The position numbers were made by a program, and so were the translations under genes. A DNA stretch of 64,000 nt from GCA-2401735 sp051252095. GTDB lineage: Bacteria > Pseudomonadota > Gammaproteobacteria > Burkholderiales > Methylophilaceae. Positions 19,242-28,681 of the stretch are shown piece by piece. Each line of letters starts with the position of its first letter. Within the stretch, counting starts at the first letter, position 1. Under the pieces are notes generated by a model. It made no database searches and was not told the origin of the DNA. It saw nothing but the letters and a program-made list of their open reading frames with translations. The stretch is from the NCBI GenBank assembly GCA_051252095.1, contig JBPOFK010000006.1:62001-126000 (forward strand). Direction: 5' to 3'.

Positions 19242-20375
19242 CTAACTTGCGCCTCGCTTACGCTCTAGCGCTAGTTCCTGATAAACAGCTAGTGTCTTTT
19301 CCAACACCTGTTTTAAGCTAAAAGCTTCATTCATAGGCACGCTTGGCGGCTGATGCAACCAACTTAGTGTTAGCATCACAGCCTCTGCCACATTGCCCAC
19401 CTCAATGCATCCCTCAGGCAGTATTGTTGCCAACTGCTCGCTAACTCCACCGTGCGCATAGCCGATAACAGGTATACCCAAACTTAAAGCTTCTATTGTC
19501 GTACGACCAAAGGCCTCTGGCTCTGTTGAGAGCGAGTACACGATTTTAGATATTGCCATAATCTCTTTTAAATCATCTCTATGCCCAACGAATGTTACCC
19601 AGTCAGCCAACTCATGCTGCTTTACTTTTTTATTCAATTTTTTCAGATAACTCGCTTTACCTTTTTTTACTTCACCTACAATTAAGGCATGAAACGATCG
19701 ATCATGTTTTACTAGCTGTGCGACCAAATCAATAAAGTCTTCCTGACCTTTCCATTTTGTCACCCTTGCTGGCAAGACTAAGATCGCTTTATCTTTAGTA
19801 AGTGGGTACTGTTGATACCACTTTTTTAACCAAGATTTTTTAGGCTGATACCCATGAGGGAATACATCGGCATCCACACCACGGTAAATGAGCCTTAATT
19901 GATCAGCATTCACGGGATAGTGAGTAGTGACATAGTCTCGAATCATTTCAGATATCACAATGACTCGCTCCCCTTTCGTCATCACTTCGCTATAGGGGCT
20001 GACTGAATAGGGTCCATGTACTGTCGTGACCAATGCAGGTCTTGTTTTAGGATTCATCTCTTTCCATGCAAGATAGGCAATCCATGCAGGAAAACGCGAA
20101 CGTACATGCAAAATATCCACTTTTTCTTTTTCTAAAAACTGACGTAACTGATTGACCAGTTTTAACGTTAATAAGGATTTTTTACCGATTGGCCAAGTGA
20201 CATGTTCGCTACCTTGAGCTTCCAACTGCTCAACCATTCGTCCACCAGCTGAAATGACAATTGACCTGTGCCCTTTTGCTGCTAAGTAAGCACCCACTTC
20301 TAATGTGCCGCGCTCTACCCCACCAGAGGCCAGGGCAGGGAGTATCTGCACTACCGTAAGCAAACGATTGACCAT
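19242..20375 (-). CDS. Glycosyltransferase family 4
   Basis: The 377-residue protein has the glycine-rich start ALASGGVERGTLEVGAYLA and a donor-domain signature STEPEAFGRTTIEALSLG with the two conserved glutamates of GT4 retaining enzymes. It is likely an LPS core glycosyltransferase of the cytoplasmic face. The stop is 2 bases before the next GT4 start and its own start is 4 bases after the ELM1-family gene, so it is in the middle of a tight operon. Confidence 0.85.
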   Translation of the reverse strand: MVNRLLTVVQILPALASGGVERGTLEVGAYLAAKGHRSIVISAGGRMVEQLEAQGSEHVTWPIGKKSLLTLKLVNQLRQFLEKEKVDILHVRSRFPAWIAYLAWKEMNPKTRPALVTTVHGPYSVSPYSEVMTKGERVIVISEMIRDYVTTHYPVNADQLRLIYRGVDADVFPHGYQPKKSWLKKWYQQYPLTKDKAILVLPARVTKWKGQEDFIDLVAQLVKHDRSFHALIVGEVKKGKASYLKKLNKKVKQHELADWVTFVGHRDDLKEIMAISKIVYSLSTEPEAFGRTTIEALSLGIPVIGYAHGGVSEQLATILPEGCIEVGNVAEAVMLTLSWLHQPPSVPMNEAFSLKQVLEKTLAVYQELALERKRGAS

Positions 20376-20379
20376 TTAA

Positions 20380-21378
20380 CTAAAATTCAAGCTGTATTTG
20401 GAGACCAGATCGACCCGGTTTCACTGCCCCGTCTGACTGCATCCAAGAGTGCAATATCCACTGACTGCAGCGATCAGACTCAAGAAAACCAACTGCTGTC
20501 TTCAATTTATTTTGATAAACCTGTAAAAAATCGAACCTGACAACAAAGCCTTGATGAATTAATTTCTGAATCCCTCTTGTGATGCGGCTATCACGCTTCA
20601 CAGACATATTCAGCAAGCCAACGGCCACCTGTGCAGTCAGCGCTTCATAGACCATAGACACAGAGTCTTCGGTAACCCATGTATAAGCACTTTTAGCGAG
20701 CTTGTTTGCCACCCAACCTTTGCCCGTTTCTTCAAACGGTACGATTGTTAAGTTAGAAAAATGAATTCTTTTCACTGCCGCTATAAATGCTTTCGGCGTT
20801 CTGCGAGAAGTGGTTAATGTATATTCAATATTCTGATTGTGGTTCACCAGTTCATACACTTGCGCAATTAACTTTAGAGTATCCCATTCACAGTGCTTGG
20901 AAGGCCCACCTATCAGAATCAGCGCCTGATTCTGATAATGCTCACCCTCGGGCTGGATAGGGTTCAATACACCTTTCGTTTGGATATACTCACCACGCCC
21001 TTGATACTGGTCATGCTCCGGGATTAAGCATAAATCAAAGAGTGATACGGGTATTGTTGGCTGCATTAACACAATCGTCTTACCGCCATAGGCTTTTTTT
21101 GCAGCAAGCATATGTAAATGTGTCGCATGACCAGCGCCAACAATTAAATCAGGCAAGGGAAGTCCAGCACCCAAGCCCCAAGTACCCGTCAAATAGCTCA
21201 CGAGCGCTTCAAGCCCATTACTCACTTCTATATCAATATAATGGCATGCTGCTTGTTTTGCCAAAGCTTTCACTAGGCCTAATGATTGACTCTCATGTCC
21301 GGCTTTACCATCAATTAGCCGCCAAACAATCAATTGGCTACCTTCAGTGAAACTAGGTTTCTTCTTCAAACTATTCAT
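20380..21378 (-). CDS. ELM1/GtrOC1-like family protein (mitochondrial-fission ELM1 homologue)
   Basis: The 332-residue protein matches the ELM1 family (formerly DUF1022): an early motif LIDGKAGHESQSLGLVKAL, then a GT-B-like core with LILIGGPSKHCEWD and a late TEDSVSMVYEAL. Bacterial members are found beside LPS glycosyltransferases and are suspected to be glycosyltransferase-like, but their reaction is not established. It is the first gene of the minus-strand glycan operon and sits 4 bases before the GT4 gene. Confidence 0.75.
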   Translation of the reverse strand: MNSLKKKPSFTEGSQLIVWRLIDGKAGHESQSLGLVKALAKQAACHYIDIEVSNGLEALVSYLTGTWGLGAGLPLPDLIVGAGHATHLHMLAAKKAYGGKTIVLMQPTIPVSLFDLCLIPEHDQYQGRGEYIQTKGVLNPIQPEGEHYQNQALILIGGPSKHCEWDTLKLIAQVYELVNHNQNIEYTLTTSRRTPKAFIAAVKRIHFSNLTIVPFEETGKGWVANKLAKSAYTWVTEDSVSMVYEALTAQVAVGLLNMSVKRDSRITRGIQKLIHQGFVVRFDFLQVYQNKLKTAVGFLESDRCSQWILHSWMQSDGAVKPGRSGLQIQLEF

Positions 21379-21627
21379 TCAATGACTCTATTAGCGCTAC
21401 TTTCAATAACGCTAATGTAGAATAGTTTTGTGTCAGGAATAATGCAGGATTATGAAGCTTTTTTTATTGATCATTCATCATGCATATACTTATTACAATA
21501 ATGCATATTGCATTACTTGCCCGTTTTGCTCCATTCCAACTAAAATATTGCCACAAGCTTTTGCTTATACCTTAACACCATGTAAACTTAAATATGCATG
21601 GAGTGATTCTGTTGTAAGCTCTAATCA

Positions 21628-22287
21628 TCACTGACATAACCGCCTGTTCCTGCCTTTACATGACTCAAACAACTTAGATTCCGCCTGCTCTATATAATAA
21701 GCATCCGCATTTAACATAACATAACGCTCTTGATGAATAATTGATGTGGTTAGCAATAGCTCAACATTCGTTTCACCTGGGTTCTTTGCATTGTATGCAT
21801 CGTATGCACCAGCCATACCGATGGTCGCCAAGCCGTTAACAAAATTCAAATGCTCAAACACGTCTCTTAAAATCCACAAACTAGCCACACCCACTGTCGC
21901 CACTCCTGGTTTATAGCCAAACTCCTCTGGATTAAGCGTTTCTGCATGCTTAATCACTTGTGTATCAAACTCTATTTCCAATGCACCTTCTTTTTTAGTT
22001 GAAACAACTGCACCGGCCTTAATAAAGTTAGCAATTAGATATTTTCTAAATGCATAGTTAAAAACCGTTTTTGTATTCGGCAATATATAAAGCGGGGTAT
22101 CATCTGCAAAGCCTTTCTCTGCCAACACTGCCTTTGTTTGTGAAACAGCATCTTGAGAAACCAGATTCCAATGCTCAGCAGCAATTAATTTTTTTTGCTT
22201 TGATTCTGGGAAGTTTTCTGCTTGCGGCCGATCAGTAACACAAGCCGACAATAAAGTTAAAGTTAAAATAATCGTTAAAATTCTCAT
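21628..22287 (-). CDS. Predicted lipoprotein at the end of the first filament operon
   Basis: A 219-residue lipoprotein with signal MRILTIILTLTLLSAC and the lipid-modified Cys16 in a good lipobox (LSAC). I start at ATG 22287 because ACAAGGA lies upstream and the upstream ATG (22308) puts seven extra residues before the signal. The rest has no family I recognise; a small hydrophobic stretch lies around residues 125-155. It directly follows the secretin gene, so it may be a pilotin or an accessory outer-membrane protein of that secretin. That role is inferred from position only. Confidence 0.65.
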   Translation of the reverse strand: MRILTIILTLTLLSACVTDRPQAENFPESKQKKLIAAEHWNLVSQDAVSQTKAVLAEKGFADDTPLYILPNTKTVFNYAFRKYLIANFIKAGAVVSTKKEGALEIEFDTQVIKHAETLNPEEFGYKPGVATVGVASLWILRDVFEHLNFVNGLATIGMAGAYDAYNAKNPGETNVELLLTTSIIHQERYVMLNADAYYIEQAESKLFESCKGRNRRLCQ

Positions 22288-22308
22288 GAATAATCCTTGT
22301 CCAAACAT

Positions 22309-24594
22309 TTACCACTCACTCTCAGTTAATGGCTCAATCACATCTCTTGAAATATCATCCGACTCATGTGGGGTATCGATGATATGAGGTGTGATAAGTA
22401 AAATAAGCTCTCGCTTGCTTTTTTCTTTTACCTTTCGCTTAAAGAACTCTCCTATAATGGGGAAGTCGCCAATAACTGGTACTTTTTGAATATCCTCACT
22501 ATCAGTAGCATCAATTAAACCGCCAATTGCAATCGTTAGCCCATCCTTGGCAACAACCGTCCCTTGAATGTTAGAAGTACGAACAGAATCGACATTAAAG
22601 CTCTGAACGGTATTTCCAACAGGAATCGGAATGGTGCTACCGCCACGCACAAGCGAAGAAGCATCTTGTTGAATCAATAAAGTCACTGTTTTGTCGCCAT
22701 TGATATTTGGCATTACTTGCAGCGTGTTACCAATATCTCTAATTTCTGTAATAGGTACGATAGCTGGGTTTGTTGCTACCAATCCATTCGTTGTTCCTGT
22801 CACCGCTTCAAACCCTGTTGTCACCACCTGTTCAGTCCCAACAAAAACACGTGCTGGCTTTTTATTGGTGGTTAGCAATATCGGAGAACTTAAAGTATTA
22901 ATGCGATTATTTTGTTGCAATAATTGGATGCGCGCGCGAATCTTATCGCTTAAAAATTGATAAACAAATGTGCCCCCTTCTAAAGCAAAGTTTCCAAGCC
23001 CTAAAATATGCGAAACACCCAGATTAACCACACCAGATTGAGTCTGTGTCGTGCCGCCAACCGTCGTAGTTGTATCAACATTAATCGGCGCAATGGTTCC
23101 TAATGGATTTTTTGCTTGATCTGTCAACGGGCCTTGAAGAGTATCACTACTGGGCATGAAATCTAAATCAGTTATTCTGCGATAGAAGTCACCGACATCC
23201 AATGACAAAATTTTCATTTCTAACAATACTTGTTTTGTCGGCAGGTCTAGTTGTTTGACTAATGCTTCGATATCCTTCATGACCGCCACATCACTTGTTC
23301 TAACAATCATCAAATCCTGCTCTCTATTGAGCGTCACATAGATAGGTTGTTCATTCGTCGCCAGCGCACCAAGCTTGTCCGTTCCTATAGCATCCTGATT
23401 GCCCACGGCTTCTGCCACGTCTTCAAGACCCTCTAATTGAGAAGCGGTCACTTGATTTGCTATATCAGCTTTTGTTTCATTCACACTTTGCACATTTTGA
23501 TTGCCTGTACCCCCCCCTCTTGAAACAGTACTGTTGCCCCTATTATTTCGGTTGCTTCTACCTCTTGTATTATTTGACCTGCCAACTCCTGAACTAGCAG
23601 TGCCTGATGATAAGGTTTGCATGACCGTATCATCAAACATCCCGTATGAAAGAATGACCCTTCTACCATAAAGGTCCTGAACTGTGGTTGCAATCAGCAT
23701 TGGATTAGGATGTAGTAGCTTAAATACTCGTGTTACATCCTCACGATACACAATTAAGTCACGTGCATACTCATCTGTACTCATAATGCGGTATGTCCCA
23801 CTTTTTTTATCCTTCCGATACCAGAGCCCACTATTTTTTGTAATGGTTTCCAAGGCATTAATTACCGTAATACTTTGTAGAAAAACAGTGACATTTTTTT
23901 TGGCAGCTTTTTCCGTGGCAACAAAGTTCAGACCAGAAATATCAGCTAATGCCCTAGTGACATCTAAAATATTGGCTTGATTAAACTCCAGCCGGCTAAT
24001 GATTGCCTTTTCAGCGCCTAATTCAGACTTGTTACCCAATGACGCTTTAGTTTTAGCTGTTCGCTTTATATCCACAAGCTCTTCACCCGTAACTAAGTTC
24101 AAGCTATCATCATGCTTTAATCTTTCTTTAGCTGCTTTAATCTTTTTTAGCCGTTCTACTGCATTCGCAGCGTCATCTTTTGTTTTAACCACGATACCTT
24201 GTTGTTGTGATGGTGGTAACAAATCAAGCGCCGCGACTTCATTCTGAGACGCCTTCTCTAAAGGCTGGTCGCTTATAGAAAGTGTAGGCGCCGCCACGTG
24301 ACTTAAAGTGTTCGCTTGTACTGGAGTTTGTTTTGTTTGTAGTTTTAAGTCAGGCGATTGTTTAGGTATCTCATTCATTTTTGTTTTAGTGTATTCAACA
24401 AAGCTACTTCCTAATGGGGTAGTTTTAATAACTTTAGACACTTGAATATTGCCTTCTTCCACACCTAATGGAATCACTTCATCTGCAATAGCTGGGCTCA
24501 AGACAACTAGCGAGCCAACCCAAACGCTTATTAACAAACTTGTAGGTCTATTTAATTTCAATGGTTTCTTAATCACAACACTCTCACTCAACAT
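22309..24594 (-). CDS. Secretin of the first type IV filament system (GspD/MshL/PilQ family)
   Basis: The 761-residue protein ends in the secretin domain with VPVIGDFPIIGEFFKRK and LLITPHIID, which marks the outer-membrane ring of type II secretion and type IV pilus machines. Ahead of it are an STN/N-domain region (about residues 195-270) and a Ser/Gly/Asn/Arg-rich linker (about 330-365) encoded across a run of eight G. The N-terminal hydrophobic segment (about 17-38) looks like a signal peptide without a lipobox. It sits between the PilP-like gene and the lipoprotein on the minus strand. MshL is the nearest named type, but the cluster is not a typical MSHA operon. Confidence 0.85.
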   Translation of the reverse strand: MLSESVVIKKPLKLNRPTSLLISVWVGSLVVLSPAIADEVIPLGVEEGNIQVSKVIKTTPLGSSFVEYTKTKMNEIPKQSPDLKLQTKQTPVQANTLSHVAAPTLSISDQPLEKASQNEVAALDLLPPSQQQGIVVKTKDDAANAVERLKKIKAAKERLKHDDSLNLVTGEELVDIKRTAKTKASLGNKSELGAEKAIISRLEFNQANILDVTRALADISGLNFVATEKAAKKNVTVFLQSITVINALETITKNSGLWYRKDKKSGTYRIMSTDEYARDLIVYREDVTRVFKLLHPNPMLIATTVQDLYGRRVILSYGMFDDTVMQTLSSGTASSGVGRSNNTRGRSNRNNRGNSTVSRGGGTGNQNVQSVNETKADIANQVTASQLEGLEDVAEAVGNQDAIGTDKLGALATNEQPIYVTLNREQDLMIVRTSDVAVMKDIEALVKQLDLPTKQVLLEMKILSLDVGDFYRRITDLDFMPSSDTLQGPLTDQAKNPLGTIAPINVDTTTTVGGTTQTQSGVVNLGVSHILGLGNFALEGGTFVYQFLSDKIRARIQLLQQNNRINTLSSPILLTTNKKPARVFVGTEQVVTTGFEAVTGTTNGLVATNPAIVPITEIRDIGNTLQVMPNINGDKTVTLLIQQDASSLVRGGSTIPIPVGNTVQSFNVDSVRTSNIQGTVVAKDGLTIAIGGLIDATDSEDIQKVPVIGDFPIIGEFFKRKVKEKSKRELILLITPHIIDTPHESDDISRDVIEPLTESEW

Positions 24595-24624
24595 CTGTTT
24601 TATAGATTTAAATACTTTGATTAT

Positions 24625-25050
24625 TTAACGAACAATAATGACTTGGTTAACTCGTCCAGACTGTACCTTCACCCCATTGGGGCCCACATCAACAATCTTG
24701 AGCACGCCGCTATTCCCAATCGCATGCAAACCAATCTCATCCCCTTTACTCACCATATAGACACCAGCGCCTTCTATCTCTAATAAAGCAGTGGCTTTTT
24801 TGGTATTCTTAGTGACATAACCTTTTAAGCGCATTTTGGGCGCATTTTGTGCCCCTAGACCATAGCCTGGAATAAACCCTCCATAGCTTGCATTTGATCG
24901 TTGAGAAGGCTGCATACCTGCCTCGGCATACATTCTGTCACTTGTCGTAAATGGATCTCTCACAACCTCCCCACTCAAATACTGCTGACTTCCCGCTGCA
25001 ACTGCATTCGCACTAAGTAGTAATAGTAAAATTATCCAAATTTGCTTCAT
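24625..25050 (-). CDS. PilP/GspC-like periplasmic protein of the first filament system
   Basis: A 141-residue protein with a cleavable signal (MKQIWIILLLLLSANAVAAG), an RDPFT motif shortly after the mature start, and a compact C-terminal domain (about 75-141) with KGYVTKNTKKATALLEIEG, typical of PilP/GspC HR domains that connect the inner-membrane platform to the secretin. A strong AAGGAGATAT precedes the ATG. It sits between the PilC-like and secretin genes, as expected for such a connector. Sequence identity to named PilP or MshK proteins cannot be judged here. Confidence 0.7.
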   Translation of the reverse strand: MKQIWIILLLLLSANAVAAGSQQYLSGEVVRDPFTTSDRMYAEAGMQPSQRSNASYGGFIPGYGLGAQNAPKMRLKGYVTKNTKKATALLEIEGAGVYMVSKGDEIGLHAIGNSGVLKIVDVGPNGVKVQSGRVNQVIIVR

Positions 25051-25058
25051 ATATCTCC

Positions 25059-26273
25059 TTAACTTGCCAATGCAAACAGCGCCATGAAAAAAGCGTAGTA
25101 AACAAATCCGACAATGGTTCCAATTACTAAAATAAGGACAGGTTCTATCAAGGAAGTCATTCGCTTAACACCGACTTCCAACCGTTCTTCATAAAAACCA
25201 CCTAGCTCATGTAATATTTGATCCAAAGAACCAGTCTGTTCACCAACCATCGTCATTTGCGGCACCAAACTAGGCACTCCTTTGCCAGTGATACTGGACG
25301 ATAAATCTCTGCCCATTTTAATTTTTTCAGCAGCCGCCTTTAAATGGTTAGATATCAACCGATTACTAATAACATTACTGGTAATTTTTAATGATTCAAA
25401 AGCTGTTAAACCACTACGCAGCATCATTGAGACTGACCAACTAAACTCAGCCATTGCACTATAATTAAGTAGCTTCCCCACCACTGGTAGCTTTAGCAAT
25501 AAAGTATCAATCACTAAGCGCCCTTTGGCCGTGGCATAGATTAAGGCCACCATGATTGCTAATATCACAGTAAAACCAAAAATGTATCCGCCTTTGGTCA
25601 CAACAAAATCAGAAAGGTCGATTAATAACTGCGTTGGCTCAGGTAATTTTTTGCCTCTACCAGCTAAAAATTTAGCAAACTTCGGAATAATGACGGTTAA
25701 CAAGCCGATAATCACAACAATAGCTGCTAAAATCACAAAAGCTGGATAAATCATGGCATTGATGGTTTGCGATCTAAGAGCTAATTTTTTTTCTAAATGC
25801 TCTGCAATTCGCAACATCACCGCGTCGATTGCTCCCGTACTCTCCCCAGCAAACACCATATTGGCGGCGATGGGCGGAAACACTTCTTTTTTCTGTTTTT
25901 TCATCGCGGTCGATAATGCACTGCCACGCTCCACATCTCTAATTAGCGTGGGAATCACATAATGCAATCGACCACTAAATTGATTAGCTGAAATTTTCAG
26001 CGCATGTAACATTGGTAAGCCTGCACGCAACATAAAAGCCATTTGCTTAAAGAAAAAAACTAAATCTCGCTTTGACACAGATCGGTTATTCGCTAGAAAT
26101 TTTTTAACCCCCCCTGTGCCTTTACCTAAGCTATTGTCTCCTTGTGAAATAGTGACAATAAATAAACCACGCTCTCTTAATAAAGCAGTTGCTGTATTAC
26201 TATCCAAAGCATCTACTACGCCTTTTGTTTCTTTGCCATCCACATTCAGTGCGGTATACGTAAAGCTAGCCAT
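25059..26273 (-). CDS. PilC/GspF-like inner-membrane platform protein of the first filament system
   Basis: This 404-residue protein has the two repeated T2SSF domains (about residues 70-190 and 270-390) with membrane helices near 170-190, 220-240 and the C-terminus, and the family motif FAGESTGAIDAVM repeated as MVGEQTGSLDQIL. It is the rotor-like platform on which the ATPase works. Its start overlaps the ATPase gene by 8 bases, so translation is probably coupled. Confidence 0.9.
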   Translation of the reverse strand: MASFTYTALNVDGKETKGVVDALDSNTATALLRERGLFIVTISQGDNSLGKGTGGVKKFLANNRSVSKRDLVFFFKQMAFMLRAGLPMLHALKISANQFSGRLHYVIPTLIRDVERGSALSTAMKKQKKEVFPPIAANMVFAGESTGAIDAVMLRIAEHLEKKLALRSQTINAMIYPAFVILAAIVVIIGLLTVIIPKFAKFLAGRGKKLPEPTQLLIDLSDFVVTKGGYIFGFTVILAIMVALIYATAKGRLVIDTLLLKLPVVGKLLNYSAMAEFSWSVSMMLRSGLTAFESLKITSNVISNRLISNHLKAAAEKIKMGRDLSSSITGKGVPSLVPQMTMVGEQTGSLDQILHELGGFYEERLEVGVKRMTSLIEPVLILVIGTIVGFVYYAFFMALFALAS

Positions 26274-27915
26274 TCAAATTCCTCTTAATGGTCACTTTTT
26301 GCACTTCTTCTAACGTTGTTACGCCTAGCTTCACTTTGGCAATACCGTCATCCCACATATGACGCAAGCGCTCTCCTGCTTCAGTCTCTAAGGCCTCTTC
26401 AGTACAACCTCTTGCAACAAGCCTACGTAAATCATCATCAAACCAAAGCGACTCAAACAAACCGACTCGTCCGCGATAGCCCGTTCCCTGACAAATAGCG
26501 CAACCATGGGCATGATGTAGTTGAAATGAATCTTTGCTGGGCAGTGCTAACAGTTGCTTTTCTTCGTCTGTTGCTTCTTCAATCGATTTACAATGCTCAC
26601 ATAGCCGCCTAATCAAGCGTTGCGCAATAACAGCAGTCATTGTTGAACCAATTAAAAATGGCTCACAACCAATATCAACTAATCGAGAAATGCTGCCTGC
26701 CGCAGTATTCGTATGTAAGGTAGAGAACACTAAATGACCTGTCATTGCCGCCTTTAATGCAGTATCAGCTGTTTCCTCATCCCTAATTTCACCTACCATT
26801 AACACATCTGGATCATGTCTTAAAAAAGAACGCAAAGCGCTAGAAAAGCTAATCTTTGCCCCTGTTTGGATTTGAGAAACGCCATCAATCACATACTCAA
26901 TCGGATTTTCGACTGTCATGATGTTGATGTCTGGTGCGCTAATTTCTCTTAAAGCTGCAAATAAGGTTGTTGATTTACCACTCCCCGTGGGACCTGTAAT
27001 TAACACCATACCAAAAGGTTGTCGTATGGCTTGTCCAAAGCGGCGCAGCTCATCTGCAGACATGCCAAGTTTTTCCAACGTTAAATCTTTGGCGTCCTGA
27101 CCTAGAATACGCATCGTTACTCGCTCACCTAAACGTGTCGGTGCAGTGGCAACACGCACATTAAATTCCAAGTCTATCGGCGCGCCCAAGTGATAAGACA
27201 TACCACCATCTTGCGGTTCTCGTTGCTCTGCAATATCCAAATCTGCCAATACTTTAATGCGTGAGATTAAGCCATTCGCTACCGCTTCATTCATTGGCAT
27301 ATCCGTCACAAACTCTTGCAACTTTCCATCAACGCGTAGCCGTACTCTTAAGCCCAACTCATCTTGCATGATATGAATATCTGATGACCGCCTTAAGTAA
27401 GCTTCTTTGAACACCGCGTCTAGTAGCGCAACCAAATCAACTTCTGCTTTACTATCCACCGCATCTGGAATGCTTTGATTCATTTCAAAGTAAGCGCGAC
27501 TAATAACCGTATCTAACATAGCGGGCTCACCCAAGCCAATTTTCAAAGGCTTATTAAGGACTCGTCTGACTGTATCAATACTAGCGCGATCATCAGGATC
27601 AGCCGTTGCTAGCAAGATAGTGTCATCTGCTAGCAAAAGCGGTAAATATTTTTTCCGCTTAACGAGCGCTGATGGAATTTTTTTGAGCAGCTCACCATTT
27701 GGCTGCATTTGGCTGAATTCAACATAAGGAATTCCACGTTGCTCAGCTGCTGCTCGATAAAATGCATTTTTAGGCAATCGATAATTAACCATCAGCATGT
27801 CGAGCACATCTAACCGCTGGCGCCGTGCAACAGAGCGCAGCTTTTCAAGCTGTTCACGCTGAATCATCTCGCGCTTAAGTGCTGCGTCAATCAACTGCTC
27901 TGTGCTCAATGCCAT
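26266..27915 (-). CDS. PilB/GspE-like assembly ATPase of the first filament system
   Basis: The 549-residue ATPase has Walker A GPTGSGKSTT (around residue 310), an Asp box, the Walker B-like VLMVGEIRDEETA, and a zinc tetracysteine region (CEHCK and CAICQGTGYRGR). The N-terminal domain of about 100 residues looks like a GspE N1 domain but lacks the RLG...G...Q repeats that bind c-di-GMP in MshE, so control of this motor by c-di-GMP is doubtful. There is no retraction ATPase (PilT) in the window. Confidence 0.92.
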   Translation of the reverse strand: MALSTEQLIDAALKREMIQREQLEKLRSVARRQRLDVLDMLMVNYRLPKNAFYRAAAEQRGIPYVEFSQMQPNGELLKKIPSALVKRKKYLPLLLADDTILLATADPDDRASIDTVRRVLNKPLKIGLGEPAMLDTVISRAYFEMNQSIPDAVDSKAEVDLVALLDAVFKEAYLRRSSDIHIMQDELGLRVRLRVDGKLQEFVTDMPMNEAVANGLISRIKVLADLDIAEQREPQDGGMSYHLGAPIDLEFNVRVATAPTRLGERVTMRILGQDAKDLTLEKLGMSADELRRFGQAIRQPFGMVLITGPTGSGKSTTLFAALREISAPDINIMTVENPIEYVIDGVSQIQTGAKISFSSALRSFLRHDPDVLMVGEIRDEETADTALKAAMTGHLVFSTLHTNTAAGSISRLVDIGCEPFLIGSTMTAVIAQRLIRRLCEHCKSIEEATDEEKQLLALPSKDSFQLHHAHGCAICQGTGYRGRVGLFESLWFDDDLRRLVARGCTEEALETEAGERLRHMWDDGIAKVKLGVTTLEEVQKVTIKRNLNG

Positions 27916-27917
27916 CG

Positions 27918-28676
27918 CTACATACCTACAATCATTTTTGCACTTAGTAACTGCGGTAAGCCTTGCGGTGCTTTCTGAACTTGTATCACATCAATATCTA
28001 GTTTCACTATTGTTACTTGCCATGGCATGGCCTGCATAGACTGTATAAAGGTTTTTAAATTATCAAATGTGCCTTCAATCTTAACTTCCTGAAAAGGTCT
28101 TGCTTCGGCAAAGTCATTGACCATTTTATCCATTAACTCGCCTTCCCTCGTTATAGCCCCCACAACACCACCAAATTGTGCTGCATTTTTTTTCGCCCTC
28201 TTGGCTTGTTTCCGTAATTTCTTAAGCTGCGCCCTCTCTTCAGCCTTACTCATCTTCTTGTTTGTTAGCTGCCCTGTTTGTATATCAATCACCACCCTGC
28301 GTTGGACTAAATAAGGCAGATTTTGCACAACCTTCACTCTAGATGACCTTGCAACTTCTGAAATTTTCAATAACACATCCTGGCTATCTACAGGGGCTAA
28401 ACGTTGCTCCAAATTAGCAGCCTGGCCTGCAACCCCAGCAAGCTCTTTTTTCAGCTCACTTAATTCTCCAGCTAAAAATGTTGAATCTTCATATGGCTCT
28501 TCTGGGATATTAGGTGCTTTTAATAACTTTCTATCTATATCCAATTGCTTGCCCTGTGCTGCCACCTCTTGGTAAAAAGGAATGAGCCTCGCCTTGGCAT
28601 ACACAACAAAAAAGCATAACAGTACGCATGCAATCAATAGCCATTGATACTTCTGTGGTAAGTTTTTAAATCGCAT
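27918..28676 (-). CDS. PilO/GspM-like inner-membrane protein of the first filament system
   Basis: A 252-residue bitopic protein: one membrane helix (about residues 12-28), a coiled-coil stretch (about 60-95) and a C-terminal ferredoxin-like fold with QEVKIEGTFDNLKTFIQSM, the usual form of PilO. It carries a basic insertion (about residues 140-160) with many Lys and Ala. It lies between the PilM-PilN fusion and the ATPase, 2 bases from the latter, in canonical alignment-complex order. Confidence 0.78.
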   Translation of the reverse strand: MRFKNLPQKYQWLLIACVLLCFFVVYAKARLIPFYQEVAAQGKQLDIDRKLLKAPNIPEEPYEDSTFLAGELSELKKELAGVAGQAANLEQRLAPVDSQDVLLKISEVARSSRVKVVQNLPYLVQRRVVIDIQTGQLTNKKMSKAEERAQLKKLRKQAKRAKKNAAQFGGVVGAITREGELMDKMVNDFAEARPFQEVKIEGTFDNLKTFIQSMQAMPWQVTIVKLDIDVIQVQKAPQGLPQLLSAKMIVGM

Positions 28677-28681
28677 TTTTG

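Noticed and set aside
21452..21634. 60-codon plus-strand frame between the ELM1-family gene and the lipoprotein gene
   Set aside because: No ribosome site or recognisable domain, and it overlaps the lipoprotein end; likely chance.
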